Shown: piece by piece, positions 45,501 to 54,277 of the stretch
Layout: every line of letters begins with the position of its first letter
Numbering within the stretch: position 1 is the first letter of the stretch
Source of the DNA: Halodesulfurarchaeum formicicum
Lineage (GTDB): Archaea > Halobacteriota > Halobacteria > Halobacteriales > Halobacteriaceae
DNA: 64,000 bases
Reading direction: 5' to 3'
Assembly (NCBI RefSeq): GCF_001886955.1
Contig: NZ_CP016804.1
Coordinates: forward strand, 248,001-312,000
Notes under the pieces: generated by a model
Databases searched by the model: none
Told to the model about the DNA's origin: nothing
Seen by the model: the letters and a program-made list of their open reading frames with translations, nothing else
Program-made: the position numbers and the translations under genes

Positions 45501-45772
45501 GGATGCCACTCCGTCCGACGCTTCTTGCGGATCTCGGCCGCCATCTCTTCGGCCATCTCCTCGCGTTTTTCTGCCGCAACGTCTTCGACTAACATGCCAC
45601 GTCCCGCCGAGCCCGTCGCCTTCTTGATCCGAATCCCGTCTTCGGTCTTTTCCCAGCGGATTTCGTCTCCCTCATCGAGGCCAAGCTCGTCGCGGAACGC
45701 TTTTGGGATCGTCACCTGGCCCTTCCGGGTGATACGGGTCGTTTCGCTCTCGATATCGTTCCCCGTACTCAT
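45497..45772 (-). CDS. vapB: AbrB/SpoVT-type antitoxin (VapB)
   Basis: A 91-residue antitoxin with a swapped-hairpin DNA-binding domain (TTRITRKGQVTIPKAFRDELGLDEGDEIRW, key residues K-G-Q-V-T-I-P) and a charged C-terminal helix (EDVAAEKREEMAEEMAAE) that probably binds the toxin. The ATG at 45772 is preferred to a TTG six bases earlier. A perfect 9-bp inverted repeat lies immediately upstream, suited to autorepression. It is coupled to vapC by a GTGA overlap. Confidence 0.9.
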   Translation of the reverse strand: MSTGNDIESETTRITRKGQVTIPKAFRDELGLDEGDEIRWEKTEDGIRIKKATGSAGRGMLVEDVAAEKREEMAEEMAAEIRKKRRTEWHP

Positions 45773-45778
45773 TATCAA

Positions 45779-45797
45779 GTACTACGGGCCGTAGTAC
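45779..45797. promoter_or_regulatory. Palindromic operator of vapBC
   Basis: GTACTACGG-G-CCGTAGTAC has two perfect 9-base arms around one base. It lies between the vapB start at 45772 and a box A (CGTTTTAATGG read on the minus strand, 45797-45807), exactly where a bound repressor would block initiation. Confidence 0.72.
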
Positions 45798-45972
45798 CAT
45801 TAAAACGTTCGGCGGGTTGGTCGTTTCCACGCTGTGTTACTTTAACTGAAGCGGTAGCGCGGAGCCCCATCCCTCAAGGAGTGACCGAAGAGAGCGGGTA
45901 GAGAGGGGAGGAGCGCGTTCGCATAAGCTACACACACCGGAATTTAAGTAGCCGCAGATAAACATTGAAACT

Positions 45973-47229
45973 GTGGCAACGGACTATGTGCGTCGGACGG
46001 CAATCACTCGCCTCTTGGTGACTGACGAGCAACGTGATCTGCTCGAAGATACCATCACCGAGTGGAAACGTGGTTGCCAACTCGCTACGGACATGGCGTG
46101 GGGTAAGTGCAACGCAAAAAGCGATGTACAGCCCCTCGCCTACGACGACGTGCGTGAGCAAACCGACCTCAGTAGTCAGCACGCGATTCTTGCTACCCAC
46201 CAAGCCGCACAAGCCATCACCGGCTGTATCGAACGCCGGTCTAAGGGCAAGAAGGCTACCAAACCGACCTTCAGCGCTCCGACGGTGAAATACGACACTC
46301 GGACGATGACGCTGTTTGAGGACGATACAGTATCTCTCGCAACCACAGAGAGTCGCGTCAGATGTGAACTTGCCTTGCCCGAGGACGACGACGGCTACCA
46401 GCGACAGTACCTTGATTCAGAGGAGTGGAACGTCACCGAAAGCACGCTAACCACTCGTGACGGTGACTTCTTCTTACATATCGGTTTCCGTCGACACAAG
46501 ACCGATACCGAACGGGACACCGCCGAGGACGGAACGGTCCTCGGGGTTGACCTCGGCATCGAGAACCTTGCCGTCACCAGCACTGCCTATTTCTTCAGCG
46601 GGCGAGAGCTAACCCACGACCTTCGCGAGTTCGAGAAGGTACGCACCGGCTTGCAACAGACCGGGACACGAAGCGCCCACCGGACACTCGAACAGTTGAG
46701 TGGCCGGGAACTGCAGTACATTCGCGACGTGTTACACCGGGCGTCGAACGCCATCGTTGACGAAGCACGTCGGTACGAGTGTGATGTGATTGCGTTCGAG
46801 GACTTGACGCATATCCGTGAGCAAACGGGGGCGTCGTGGGGCCATAAGTGGGCGTTCCGCACGCTCTACGAGCAAGTCGATTACAAAGCAGAGGCAGTTG
46901 GAATCTCCGTGAAACAAGTTGGGCCAGCATACACGTCGAAACGGTGTGCAGAGTGTGGATTCACGGCAGACGAGAACCGCTCAACTCGCAACGATTTCTG
47001 CTGTCAGAAGTGCGGGACAGAAGCGAACGCAGATTACAATGCGGCGAAGAACATCGGTATGCGCTATGTCCGTCGGGGCCAACAGTCGTCTCGGCGGACG
47101 GGCGACAGTCAACTCGCCCTAAAGTCTGGAACAGTGACGCCGAACGGCGGATTTACTGCCTACCCGGACGGGTTTGAGGCCGAGTTCACGGACAAGCCCC
47201 ACCCTCCACGAGCGAAGTCTTCTGACTGA
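45973..47229 (+). CDS. tnpB: TnpB, RNA-guided nuclease of an IS1341-type element
   Basis: A 418-residue TnpB. The RuvC triad is complete: D193 (GVDLGIENLAV), E276 (IAFEDLTHIRE) and D354 (NADYNAAKNI). A zinc finger CAECG...CQKCG (about 327-348) lies between the last two. It should therefore be an active nuclease guided by an RNA made from the element right end. The start is GTG at 45973; AATTTAAG about 27-33 bases upstream is a box A. The stop codon lies inside the right-end hairpin, so the coding end and the guide RNA scaffold overlap. Confidence 0.93.
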   Translation: MATDYVRRTAITRLLVTDEQRDLLEDTITEWKRGCQLATDMAWGKCNAKSDVQPLAYDDVREQTDLSSQHAILATHQAAQAITGCIERRSKGKKATKPTFSAPTVKYDTRTMTLFEDDTVSLATTESRVRCELALPEDDDGYQRQYLDSEEWNVTESTLTTRDGDFFLHIGFRRHKTDTERDTAEDGTVLGVDLGIENLAVTSTAYFFSGRELTHDLREFEKVRTGLQQTGTRSAHRTLEQLSGRELQYIRDVLHRASNAIVDEARRYECDVIAFEDLTHIREQTGASWGHKWAFRTLYEQVDYKAEAVGISVKQVGPAYTSKRCAECGFTADENRSTRNDFCCQKCGTEANADYNAAKNIGMRYVRRGQQSSRRTGDSQLALKSGTVTPNGGFTAYPDGFEAEFTDKPHPPRAKSSD

Positions 47230-47253
47230 GCGAAGTAGGGTGGGGTAGTTGAC
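47197..47253 (+). ncRNA. Predicted omega RNA scaffold at the right end of the tnpB element
   Basis: CCCCACCCTCC (47197-47207) pairs with TAGGGTGGGG (47236-47245), enclosing an internal GAGCGAAGT/ACTGAGCGAAGT stretch, and TAGTTGAC ends the element. In TnpB systems the RNA from this region guides the nuclease, with the flanking host DNA giving the guide. Expression is inferred, not seen. Confidence 0.5.
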
Positions 47254-47376
47254 CCCCACTAGGGTCCGTCTGAAACCATGGCCAAAACCGGCCACTTGCG
47301 CCCTGCTACTCCCCGCTGGCTGTTAGTAGTTTCGTCGACCCACAATAGCCCGAAAACCCCCGGGGGGTCGATGAAC

Positions 47377-48132
47377 CTACCGTCGCTCGGCGTCTTCGAT
47401 CCCCGCGCCAGTAATTTGAAAGTCCGCCTGCTCGCCCTCCGGCTTGGCCCGGTGTTTCTCCAGGATCGCCCGCCGGTTTCCACCCTTGTAGCGGTCGAGG
47501 CGAACGATCGTCCCGGTCCAGTGCGAGAGGGTGTGCCCGCCCAGGGGTTTGGGTCGGCCCGACTCGCTCTCGGGATCGCTGAAGACCTGGTTCGTGAGCA
47601 CGACCGCGAGATCGTGCTTTCTGGCCAGCGCGAGCAGGTGGGTCACCTGGTCGGCGACGGCCCGCAGTGTGTCCCCTCGCTCCGCGTCGCCGGTCCGCTT
47701 CAGGCGGTAGAAGCCCGTCGCGCTGTCCAGGACGATCAGGTCCATCCGCTCGGCGAACTCCGCGGCGTCCCGCACCGCCTCGGCCTGCTCCTCGAAGTCC
47801 GTCGCCTCGGTCACGACGATGTTCCGCGCGACGGCCTCGGCCTCGTCGGTCTGGCCGTCCAGGATCTGCTCGAAGCGCTCGACGGACAGGCCCTCGGTGT
47901 CGACGTAGAGGGCCTCACCGCCCGCCTTCGCCACGGCGACGCTGGCGCTCAACGCGAGGTTGGTCTTGCCCGCGCCGGGCGGGCCATAGAGCTGGGTCGC
48001 CGTCCCGCGCTCGAACCCGCCACCGAGGAGGTCATCGAGAGCCCCACAGCCGGTGGGCACGTCGTCTGTCACGGGCGGGAGTTGGTCGCCATCGGTTGAA
48101 AAGCCCCCGGTGTTGCCCGGCGCAACGTTCAT
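47377..48132 (-). CDS. radB: DNA repair and recombination protein RadB
   Basis: A 251-residue RecA-family ATPase without the N-terminal domain of RadA. The Walker A motif is GPPGAGKT (50-57), Walker B is DLIVLDSA, and VLTNQVFSD is close to the RadB L2 region. RadB helps RadA in homologous recombination. It has the usual length. The ATG at 48132 gives MNVAPGN; an alternative in-frame GTG lies at residue 25. Divergent from cdc48 with only 42 bases between start codons, so the promoters must overlap. Confidence 0.93.
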   Translation of the reverse strand: MNVAPGNTGGFSTDGDQLPPVTDDVPTGCGALDDLLGGGFERGTATQLYGPPGAGKTNLALSASVAVAKAGGEALYVDTEGLSVERFEQILDGQTDEAEAVARNIVVTEATDFEEQAEAVRDAAEFAERMDLIVLDSATGFYRLKRTGDAERGDTLRAVADQVTHLLALARKHDLAVVLTNQVFSDPESESGRPKPLGGHTLSHWTGTIVRLDRYKGGNRRAILEKHRAKPEGEQADFQITGAGIEDAERR

Positions 48133-48174
48133 CCGTCTACCAATCGCACTGTAACACATCCCCACAGGGCGACC

Positions 48175-50403
48175 ATGAACGAAGTCCAACTCGAGGTGGC
48201 AAAGGCCTACCCGAACGACTCGGGCCGCGGTATCGCTCGTCTCGATCCGGATACGCTGTTGCATCTCAAACTCAGCCCCGGCGACATCATCGAGATCGAA
48301 GGGGCGGAGTGGACGGCCGCGAAGGTCTGGCGGGCCGACCGCCAGGACTGGAACAGCGACACCGTCCGGATCGACGGGTTCACCAGACAGAACGCCGACG
48401 TCGGCATCGGCGAACGGGTCACCATCCGGAAGGCCAGCACCGAACCGGCCGACCGACTGGTGCTCGCGCCGCCGGAGGACGCAAGCGTGCAGTTCGGCTC
48501 GGACGCGGCCGGAATGGTCAAACGCCAGATCCTCAAACGCCCCGTCGTCGCCCACGATATCGTCCCCGTGATGTCCAGCACCAACCACCCCTTCATGCGC
48601 TCGCCGGGGCAGGCGATCCCGCTGATCGCCGTCGAGACCGAGCCGGAGGGTACGGTGCTGATCACCGAGGACACCGAAGTCGAACTCCGCGAGGAACCCA
48701 TCGCCGGCTTCGAGCGCACTGGCGGCGGCATCACCTACGAGGACATCGGCGGCCTGGACAAGGAGATCCAGCGGGTCCGGGAGATGGTCGAGTTGCCGAT
48801 GAAACACCCACAGGTGTTCAAGAAGCTCGGCATCGAGCCACCACAGGGCGTACTCCTCCACGGCCCGCCCGGGACGGGCAAGACCCTCCTCGCGAAGGCC
48901 GTGGCCAACGAGACCGCCGCGAGTTTCTTCTCCATCGCCGGCCCGGAGATCATCTCGAAGTACTACGGCGAATCCGAACAGCAACTCCGGGAGATCTTCG
49001 AGGACGCCAAAGAGGACGCCCCGGCGATCGTCTTCATCGACGAACTGGACTCCATCGCGCCGAAACGCGAGGACGTGACCGGCGAGGTCGAGCGCCGGGT
49101 CGTCGCCCAGCTGTTGACCATGATGGACGGCCTGGAGGGACGTGGTCAGGTCATCGTGATCGCGGCGACCAACCGGGTCGATGCCGTCGATCCGGCGCTG
49201 CGTCGTCCGGGCCGATTCGACCGCGAGATCGAGATCGGCGTTCCGGACGAGGTCGGCCGCGAGGAGATCCTGCGGGTTCACACCCGCGGGATGCCCCTGG
49301 CCGAGGACGTCGAGCTCTCCGAACTCGCGGATGACACCCACGGCTTCGTGGGCGCGGACATCGAGTCCCTCTCCAAGGAGGCTGCGATGCGGGCGCTCCG
49401 TCGCTATCTCCCCGAGATCGACCTGGACGAACAGGAGGTGCCAGCCTCGCTGATCGACCGGATGATCGTCACCGAACGGGACTTCGAAGGGGCGCTCAAC
49501 GAGGTCGAGCCCTCGGCGATGCGGGAGGTGCTGGTCGAACTCCCGAAGGTCACCTGGGACGACGTCGGTGGCCTCGAATCGGTCAAATCCCAGATCAAAG
49601 AGAGCGTCGAGTGGCCCCTCTCCGGTGCGGAGAACTTCGAGCGCCTGGGCGTGGACCCGCCTGCGGGCGTGTTGCTCTACGGGCCGCCCGGGACGGGCAA
49701 GACCCTGATGGCCAAGGCGGTGGCAAACGAGACCGACGCCAACTTCATCAGCGTGCGCGGGCCACAGCTCCTCTCGAAGTGGGTCGGCGAATCCGAGAAG
49801 GCCATCCGCCAGACCTTCCGGAAGGCCAGACAGGTCAGCCCCACGGTGGTCTTCTTCGACGAACTCGACAGCCTGGCCCCCGGCCGGGGCCAGGACGCGG
49901 GCAACAACGTGTCCGAGCGGGTGGTCAATCAGTTGCTGACTGAACTCGATGGCCTCGAACAGATGGAGGGGGTCATGGTCGTCGCCGCGACGAACCGTCC
50001 CGATATCATCGACCCCGCGCTGATTCGCTCGGGCCGGTTCGACCGCCTGGTGATGGTCGGCCAGCCCGACGAGGCTGGTCGCGAGGAGATCCTGCGGATC
50101 CACACGGCGGACACGCCGCTCTCGCCGGACGTGAGTCTGCGGGAGATCGCCGAACGGACCGACGGCTTCGTGGGTTCGGACCTGGCGACAGTCGCCCGGG
50201 AAGCCGCCATCGAGGCGCTGCGGGACGACCCCGACGCCGAGGCCGTGGAGATGCCACACTTCCGGGCGGCCCTGGAGGACGTGCGTCCGACGGTGACCGA
50301 TGACCTGCTCGAGTACTACGACCAGGTCGAAGAAGAACTGACAGGAGGGACGGGCCCCGCCGCTACGGGTCGGGACCACGAACGCCACGTCGGCTTCCAG
50401 TAA
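48175..50403 (+). CDS. cdc48: CDC48/VCP-type AAA+ ATPase
   Basis: A 742-residue unfoldase. The N-domain (double-psi barrel: [18 protein letters not shown]) covers about 1-190. Two AAA modules follow, with Walker A motifs GPPGTGKT at about 230 and about 503, Walker B motifs [12 protein letters not shown] and [12 protein letters not shown], and arginine-finger regions [13 protein letters not shown] and [13 protein letters not shown]. In archaea it extracts proteins and feeds the proteasome or other proteases. The length and layout match haloarchaeal CDC48 proteins. It is followed one base later by the convergent S8e gene. Confidence 0.96.
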   Translation: MNEVQLEVAKAYPNDSGRGIARLDPDTLLHLKLSPGDIIEIEGAEWTAAKVWRADRQDWNSDTVRIDGFTRQNADVGIGERVTIRKASTEPADRLVLAPPEDASVQFGSDAAGMVKRQILKRPVVAHDIVPVMSSTNHPFMRSPGQAIPLIAVETEPEGTVLITEDTEVELREEPIAGFERTGGGITYEDIGGLDKEIQRVREMVELPMKHPQVFKKLGIEPPQGVLLHGPPGTGKTLLAKAVANETAASFFSIAGPEIISKYYGESEQQLREIFEDAKEDAPAIVFIDELDSIAPKREDVTGEVERRVVAQLLTMMDGLEGRGQVIVIAATNRVDAVDPALRRPGRFDREIEIGVPDEVGREEILRVHTRGMPLAEDVELSELADDTHGFVGADIESLSKEAAMRALRRYLPEIDLDEQEVPASLIDRMIVTERDFEGALNEVEPSAMREVLVELPKVTWDDVGGLESVKSQIKESVEWPLSGAENFERLGVDPPAGVLLYGPPGTGKTLMAKAVANETDANFISVRGPQLLSKWVGESEKAIRQTFRKARQVSPTVVFFDELDSLAPGRGQDAGNNVSERVVNQLLTELDGLEQMEGVMVVAATNRPDIIDPALIRSGRFDRLVMVGQPDEAGREEILRIHTADTPLSPDVSLREIAERTDGFVGSDLATVAREAAIEALRDDPDAEAVEMPHFRAALEDVRPTVTDDLLEYYDQVEEELTGGTGPAATGRDHERHVGFQ

Positions 50404-50790
50404 TTACTCCTCGGGCTCGTAGTCGACGGTCATCGCGTTGACCTGGCCGGTCTGGCCGGGTCGGGAGGTCACCCGCGCGAAGCCGAGTTCGGTCTCGATG
50501 ATCGCGCCCTTCGTGATGATGTTCCGGCGAGCGTAGTTCGGGTTCGCGGGGTTGTCGACGACGTTCTCGATCTCGACGCGTTCGGTCTCGCCCTCGGTCG
50601 TCACGTTGGCGACGTTGGTCGCGAGCGCGCGGATCTTCGAGGTGTTGCCTCGGCCCGCCACCGTCCGGTAGGACGGCTCGTCGAACTGGGTCTCGGTCGG
50701 GTTGTTGCCGAGCTGGTGTTTCTTCTTGTTCGCGTGGGGGTGGATGCGACCACCGGTCTTGGTGCGCGTAGAGCGGCCCTGATCTTGCAT
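50404..50790 (-). CDS. rps8e: 30S ribosomal protein S8e
   Basis: A 128-residue ribosomal protein with the family signature QGRSTRTKTGGRIHPHANKKKHQLGN near the N-terminus, VEIENVVDNPANPNYARRNIITKGAII in the middle, and RPGQTGQVNAM at the end. The ATG at 50790 (MQDQGR) is taken; another ATG is six bases earlier. A TTAAAGTG box A lies about 26 bases upstream, suitable for a leaderless transcript. Confidence 0.96.
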   Translation of the reverse strand: MQDQGRSTRTKTGGRIHPHANKKKHQLGNNPTETQFDEPSYRTVAGRGNTSKIRALATNVANVTTEGETERVEIENVVDNPANPNYARRNIITKGAIIETELGFARVTSRPGQTGQVNAMTVDYEPEE

Positions 50791-50879
50791 ACCCATATCC
50801 AGCCCCAGCGCACACTTTAACCCCTCGCTTGGGATCGGGGAACCGAACCGTTTAGGGTCGGCGGGCCATCTCTCCCACG

Positions 50880-51326
50880 ATGAGTCTGCGTGTGGCGGTC
50901 GCCGCGCCCTTCCAGCGGGCGGGGCGGGACCAACTCACCGAACAGGCCTTCGTGGTCGATCTGGCGGTGGATCGCAACTGGGTCTCCCCCGATCAGGCAA
51001 AGACGCTGATCGAACTCGGCCAGAAGCGGGGGCTTCTCCAGTCGGCCGACGAGGAACTCCAGGCCACGTTCGACCCAACCTCGGTCACCGTCCCCGACGG
51101 GTTCGTGCCGGACGAGGCGCTCTTCCAGGACCAGTCGCCGATCGAGGCGATAATCGACACGCTCGTCGCGTCGGGGCTGGACCGCCGCGAGACCGTCGCC
51201 GCGATCAACACCCTCCAGGAGTCCCTTTCGGTGACTGCCGGGACGGCGGGCGTGCTCTACGCTCGAAAGCAGGGCGTCGATGTCTCCGAGATCGCCACCG
51301 AAGTCACCACGGAGTTGCGTTCCTGA
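50880..51326 (+). CDS. DUF2240 family protein
   Basis: A 148-residue protein beginning MSLRVAVAAPFQRAGRDQLTEQAFVVDLAVDRNW, with LIELGQKRGLL and VTVPDGFVPDEALF, as expected for the archaeal DUF2240 family. The N-terminal part resembles a winged-helix-like module. The function is unknown. Its stop overlaps the next start (TGATGG context), giving a run of three tightly spaced genes ending in pyrF. Confidence 0.86.
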   Translation: MSLRVAVAAPFQRAGRDQLTEQAFVVDLAVDRNWVSPDQAKTLIELGQKRGLLQSADEELQATFDPTSVTVPDGFVPDEALFQDQSPIEAIIDTLVASGLDRRETVAAINTLQESLSVTAGTAGVLYARKQGVDVSEIATEVTTELRS

Positions 51327-51697
51327 TGGTCGAGGACGAGATCACCGATCCCGACCGGTTGGCGACGCTGCTCCGGGCCGAGATCGAGGGGTTCACCGAC
51401 CCGCCCTTCGATCGACTGACGGTCGTCGATCTCGACGCCGAACCCGACACTCTCGACACCCCGGCGTTTGCCGTTCAGGACGGCTCGGAGCCGGTCTTCG
51501 AGGCGACCAAACAGGATACGCGATTGGTTCTCTCCTTCAGCGAGGCCCCCGCGACCGTGGCCGAGGCGGGTCGCGAGGCCGGGCTCCGGGTGCGACCGAA
51601 GGCGACGACGCCGCCGGCAACACTGCTCTTCGTCGAGCGCGGGGCGGCGGTGAAACGGGTCATTGATGTGCTCCGGGCGGTACTCCCGTCCCAATGA
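51326..51697 (+). CDS. Conserved-looking hypothetical protein upstream of pyrF
   Basis: A 123-residue protein: VEDEITDPDRLATLLRAEIEGFTDPPFDRLTVVDLD, then FAVQDGSEPVFEATKQDTRLVLSFSEAPATVAEAGREAGLRV and a C-terminal VIDVLRAVLP. No family was recognised. Its start overlaps the DUF2240 stop and its end overlaps the pyrF start (ATGA), which suggests translational coupling and a small operon. Confidence 0.75.
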   Translation: MVEDEITDPDRLATLLRAEIEGFTDPPFDRLTVVDLDAEPDTLDTPAFAVQDGSEPVFEATKQDTRLVLSFSEAPATVAEAGREAGLRVRPKATTPPATLLFVERGAAVKRVIDVLRAVLPSQ

Positions 51698-52491
51698 GCT
51701 TCTTCGCGGCCCTCGGGGACCGAATCGATCGGATCGACAGCGTCGTGAGCGTGGGGCTGGACCCCGACCCGGCCCGGCTTCCCGACTCGGTTCGGGACGC
51801 TGATTTACCTCGATTCGCCTTCAACCGCCGGATCATCGACGCGACCCACGAGTACGCCGCGGCCTACAAGCCAAACGCCGCCTTCTACGAGGATCCCGAC
51901 GGCTGGCGGGCCCTCCGGGAGACGATCGCCTACGCCCACGGGAAGGACGTGCCGGTGCTTCTGGACGCCAAGCGCGGGGACATCGGGAACACCGCCCGCC
52001 AGTACGCCGACCTGCTCGAACACGCCGACGGGATCACGGTCAACCCCTATCTGGGCGGTGACTCCCTGCAGCCCTTCCTCTCGAAGGCCGAGAAGGGCGT
52101 GTTCGTCCTCTGCCGGACCTCGAACCCGGGTGGGGCGGACCTCCAGGACCGCGAACTGACCGACGGTCGGACCGTCTACGAGCGCGTGGCCGACCTCGCG
52201 GCCGGCTGGAACGAACACGGCAACGTAGGGCTGGTGGTGGGGGCGACGGCACCGGACGAACTTGAATCGCTGCGGGATCGGGTGCCCGAATTGCCATTTC
52301 TCGTCCCCGGGGTCGGAGCACAGGGCGGGGACATCGAGGCCGCGGCGACGGCCGGTCTGGCCGATGGCGTGGGCCTCGTGAACTCGTCCCGGGGAATCAT
52401 CTTCGCTGGCGAGGACGGACCGAACTGGGAGCGGGCGGCTGGCGTCGCGGCCAAACGGCTGCGCGATGAGCTGAACGCCTACCGGGGATGA
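51694..52491 (+). CDS. pyrF: Orotidine 5'-phosphate decarboxylase
   Basis: A 265-residue enzyme that converts OMP to UMP. The catalytic cluster is LLDAKRGDIGNT, with D91, K93 and D96, and YKPNAAFYE is before it. The C-terminal phosphate site is GVGAQGGD and SSRGIIFA. The length suits the type 2 family. The last codons are NAYRG and then TGA at 52489-52491; this TGA is also the first bases of the transposon end GATGACATCCTCC, so the stop may come from the inserted element. Confidence 0.93.
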   Translation: MSFFAALGDRIDRIDSVVSVGLDPDPARLPDSVRDADLPRFAFNRRIIDATHEYAAAYKPNAAFYEDPDGWRALRETIAYAHGKDVPVLLDAKRGDIGNTARQYADLLEHADGITVNPYLGGDSLQPFLSKAEKGVFVLCRTSNPGGADLQDRELTDGRTVYERVADLAAGWNEHGNVGLVVGATAPDELESLRDRVPELPFLVPGVGAQGGDIEAAATAGLADGVGLVNSSRGIIFAGEDGPNWERAAGVAAKRLRDELNAYRG

Positions 52492-52543
52492 CATCCTCCG
52501 CGCGGTGAACCGCGTGGTTTCCTCCGTGGGAGTCTCAGCCTGT

Positions 52544-53938
52544 CTAAGATTCCCCGGAAGCAACATTCCCGTCACGGTGGACGGTACTCGGGTCTGTGCG
52601 CTGTTGTTTGGGACGATGAGAGTGTGATAGCTCCAGCCATTCGTGGCTGTCCCACTCCAACCGCACGGGCCGTGCCATCGGCCTGACTTCTTTGTTCGTA
52701 TACCGCTTCAGGAACGTTTCTGACGCTGTAAGGTCGGCGTGTCCCTCGAACCCACACGGGCAGGTGAGCGTGTCCTGATGCCGTGTCGTTCGGTCTGTGC
52801 CGCCACACTGGGGGCACTCTTGGCTGGTCCACGCTTCCGACCGGACTTCCACCGAGATACCGTATTCCTCGGCGGTACTGACCAGTCGGTCGGTGAATTG
52901 CTTGAACGCCCAGAAGTTGTGTGTCTTGGCGTTCACCCTGACCGACCAGTGTCTTTCGAGTACGTCGGTCAAGCCACCGATATATACAGTATCGACACCT
53001 TCGGCGTACAGCCGTTCCAGCAGGTCACGACACAGTGCTTCTTGGGCGTGGTCGCGGCGACGAGTCCGTTTCCGGTACAGCCGCCGGATACGTTTGCTAC
53101 TGTATCGGCCTTCCCGTAGTCGTCCGGAAGACTCCGTCTTCCGTGATTCCGAGAGACTCCGTCTCTCGGGCAACTTGGACTGTAACCGGGCGATTTCTCG
53201 CGTCGTCTCACGGAATCGTTGGAACAACTCGCGGCCTTCGTACAGGTATTGCTCGCCAGTTGTGGTGGTACAGGCAACGAGATTGTTCGCACCAATGTCC
53301 AGAGCGGCCTTTTCGTCGGCCAGTGGAGTATCCCGTGTCTCGGCAGAAAGAGTCACGGGTTGCGAAGCTCGGAAGGTGCCGTCAGTCTCGTCGTACCACA
53401 GGTCCAACCGACCCTGTTTCTCGTATTCGGGCCAATTCGGGTCGCCAGCGATTTCGAGTCGGAGACGCCCGGTGTGATCATATCGGTCTTTCAACTCGCT
53501 CCCGACAAGTATCTCAAGTCGGGACCGCTCGCCCCATTCGACGGTGTACGACGTGTTGCGAATGACGCCTTTGAGTACACGTCCATCGTCCTCGTTCCCA
53601 CGGAACCCCGGGGGTTCTGGGTGTTCCGTAACCGACGTATTCGACTCGTCGTGGTACTTGTTCTTCGTGTCGAAGAACCCGCGCCACGCTTCGCTGTTTT
53701 TGCGTATCACCTGTTGGGCGGTGGACGCGCCGAGAACGCTTTTGTATTTGCCTTCGAGTCGGCCTGTATCGGCGTCCCATACGCCGCCGTCGAAGCCGTC
53801 CTCGTCGTTGTACCGCATGAGGCGCTGGTAATTGACCTCGTTCCAGAGAGCGGCGGAAGCGTCCAACAGGTCCCGTAGCAGTTGCTCTCCAGTATCGGAA
53901 AGCGGTCGCACAGCGAACGTGTACGCTTCATGCCACAA
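52544..53938 (-). CDS. tnpB: TnpB-like protein with degenerate RuvC-II motif
   Basis: A 464-residue TnpB homologue. The first RuvC Asp is D214 ([12 protein letters not shown]) and the last is D402 ([14 protein letters not shown]), with a zinc site C375/C378/C393/C395. At the second RuvC motif, where TnpB usually has Glu in a FEDL-like pattern, this protein reads VYIGGLTDV (G321). A triad D-G-D would not cut DNA in the usual way. The frame opens at TTG (53938), 25 bases from a TTATTTAAC box A; an upstream TGA in the same frame prevents a longer start. A nuclease-dead TnpB-derived regulator is possible. Confidence 0.85.
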   Translation of the reverse strand: MWHEAYTFAVRPLSDTGEQLLRDLLDASAALWNEVNYQRLMRYNDEDGFDGGVWDADTGRLEGKYKSVLGASTAQQVIRKNSEAWRGFFDTKNKYHDESNTSVTEHPEPPGFRGNEDDGRVLKGVIRNTSYTVEWGERSRLEILVGSELKDRYDHTGRLRLEIAGDPNWPEYEKQGRLDLWYDETDGTFRASQPVTLSAETRDTPLADEKAALDIGANNLVACTTTTGEQYLYEGRELFQRFRETTREIARLQSKLPERRSLSESRKTESSGRLREGRYSSKRIRRLYRKRTRRRDHAQEALCRDLLERLYAEGVDTVYIGGLTDVLERHWSVRVNAKTHNFWAFKQFTDRLVSTAEEYGISVEVRSEAWTSQECPQCGGTDRTTRHQDTLTCPCGFEGHADLTASETFLKRYTNKEVRPMARPVRLEWDSHEWLELSHSHRPKQQRTDPSTVHRDGNVASGES

Positions 53939-53978
53939 TTGTTTTCACGTCTGTACGTTAAATAAGTCTTGTGCGACA

Positions 53979-54122
53979 ATGCGACCAGCAATAGATATTT
54001 CACATGGACTACACGGACGGGTGAAAGACTACGCCGAAGCAAACGACCTGTCGCTCGATGAAGCGTATATCGAGGTGCTGGAAACGGGACTCGAAACGTT
54101 GGAGACTCAAGACCAGAAGTAA
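53979..54122 (+). CDS. Small RHH-like protein divergent from tnpB
   Basis: A 47-residue protein: MRPAIDISHGLHGRVKDYAEANDLSLDEAYIEVLETGLETLE, an arrangement like a single ribbon-helix-helix (an extended strand, then two helices). It is divergent from the tnpB-like gene with 40 bases between starts and shares the AT-rich GTTAAATAAG stretch with it. Small proteins of this look often sit beside haloarchaeal TnpB genes. DNA binding and autoregulation are inferences. Confidence 0.62.
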   Translation: MRPAIDISHGLHGRVKDYAEANDLSLDEAYIEVLETGLETLETQDQK

Positions 54123-54277
54123 CGCGGCGGTTTCTCACGGGAGCTTACGCGATTCACGCCCGCCCTGTTCAGTCCTCGGTTCCGACGTTCTGTCGGAACG
54201 CTCGCCCCTCACGGTAAGGGCGGGACTCTCTCGCTGTTACAGGTAGGCTTAACTCCGACACTCCCGAACCCCCGTTC

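Larger units (their letters stand above)
45860..47253 (+). mobile_element. IS1341/IS605-type element with tnpB only
   Basis: The element contains tnpB but no tnpA. Left hairpin arms are seen at 45865-45875 (CCCCATCCCTC) and 45901-45911, and a right hairpin at 47197-47245 (CCCCACCCTCC against TAGGGTGGGG) followed by TAGTTGAC, a frequent right end of haloarchaeal IS1341-type elements. The exact ends are estimated. Without TnpA it would need help in trans to move. It sits between vapBC and radB. Confidence 0.75.
52489..54240 (-). mobile_element. IS1341-type element with divergent small ORF and tnpB
   Basis: The downstream end (52489-52530) is TGACATCCTCC then the perfect stem CGCGGT-GA-ACCGCG (52501-52514), a pattern common at haloarchaeal TnpB element ends. 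The other end is uncertain; hairpins at 54180-54198 (TTCCGAC/GTCGGAA) and 54203-54222 (CGCCC/GGGCG) lie past the small ORF and could be its limits. No TnpA is present. It lies between pyrF and the GTPBP1-like gene. Confidence 0.68.

Noticed and set aside
47278-48099. A 273-codon plus-strand frame opposite radB
   Set aside because: Shadow of radB; the first 100 bases are non-coding sequence after the transposon.
48133-50388. Upstream extension of the radB frame across cdc48 to 1003 codons
   Set aside because: Only the part from 48132 to 47377 matches RadB; the rest is the antisense of cdc48.
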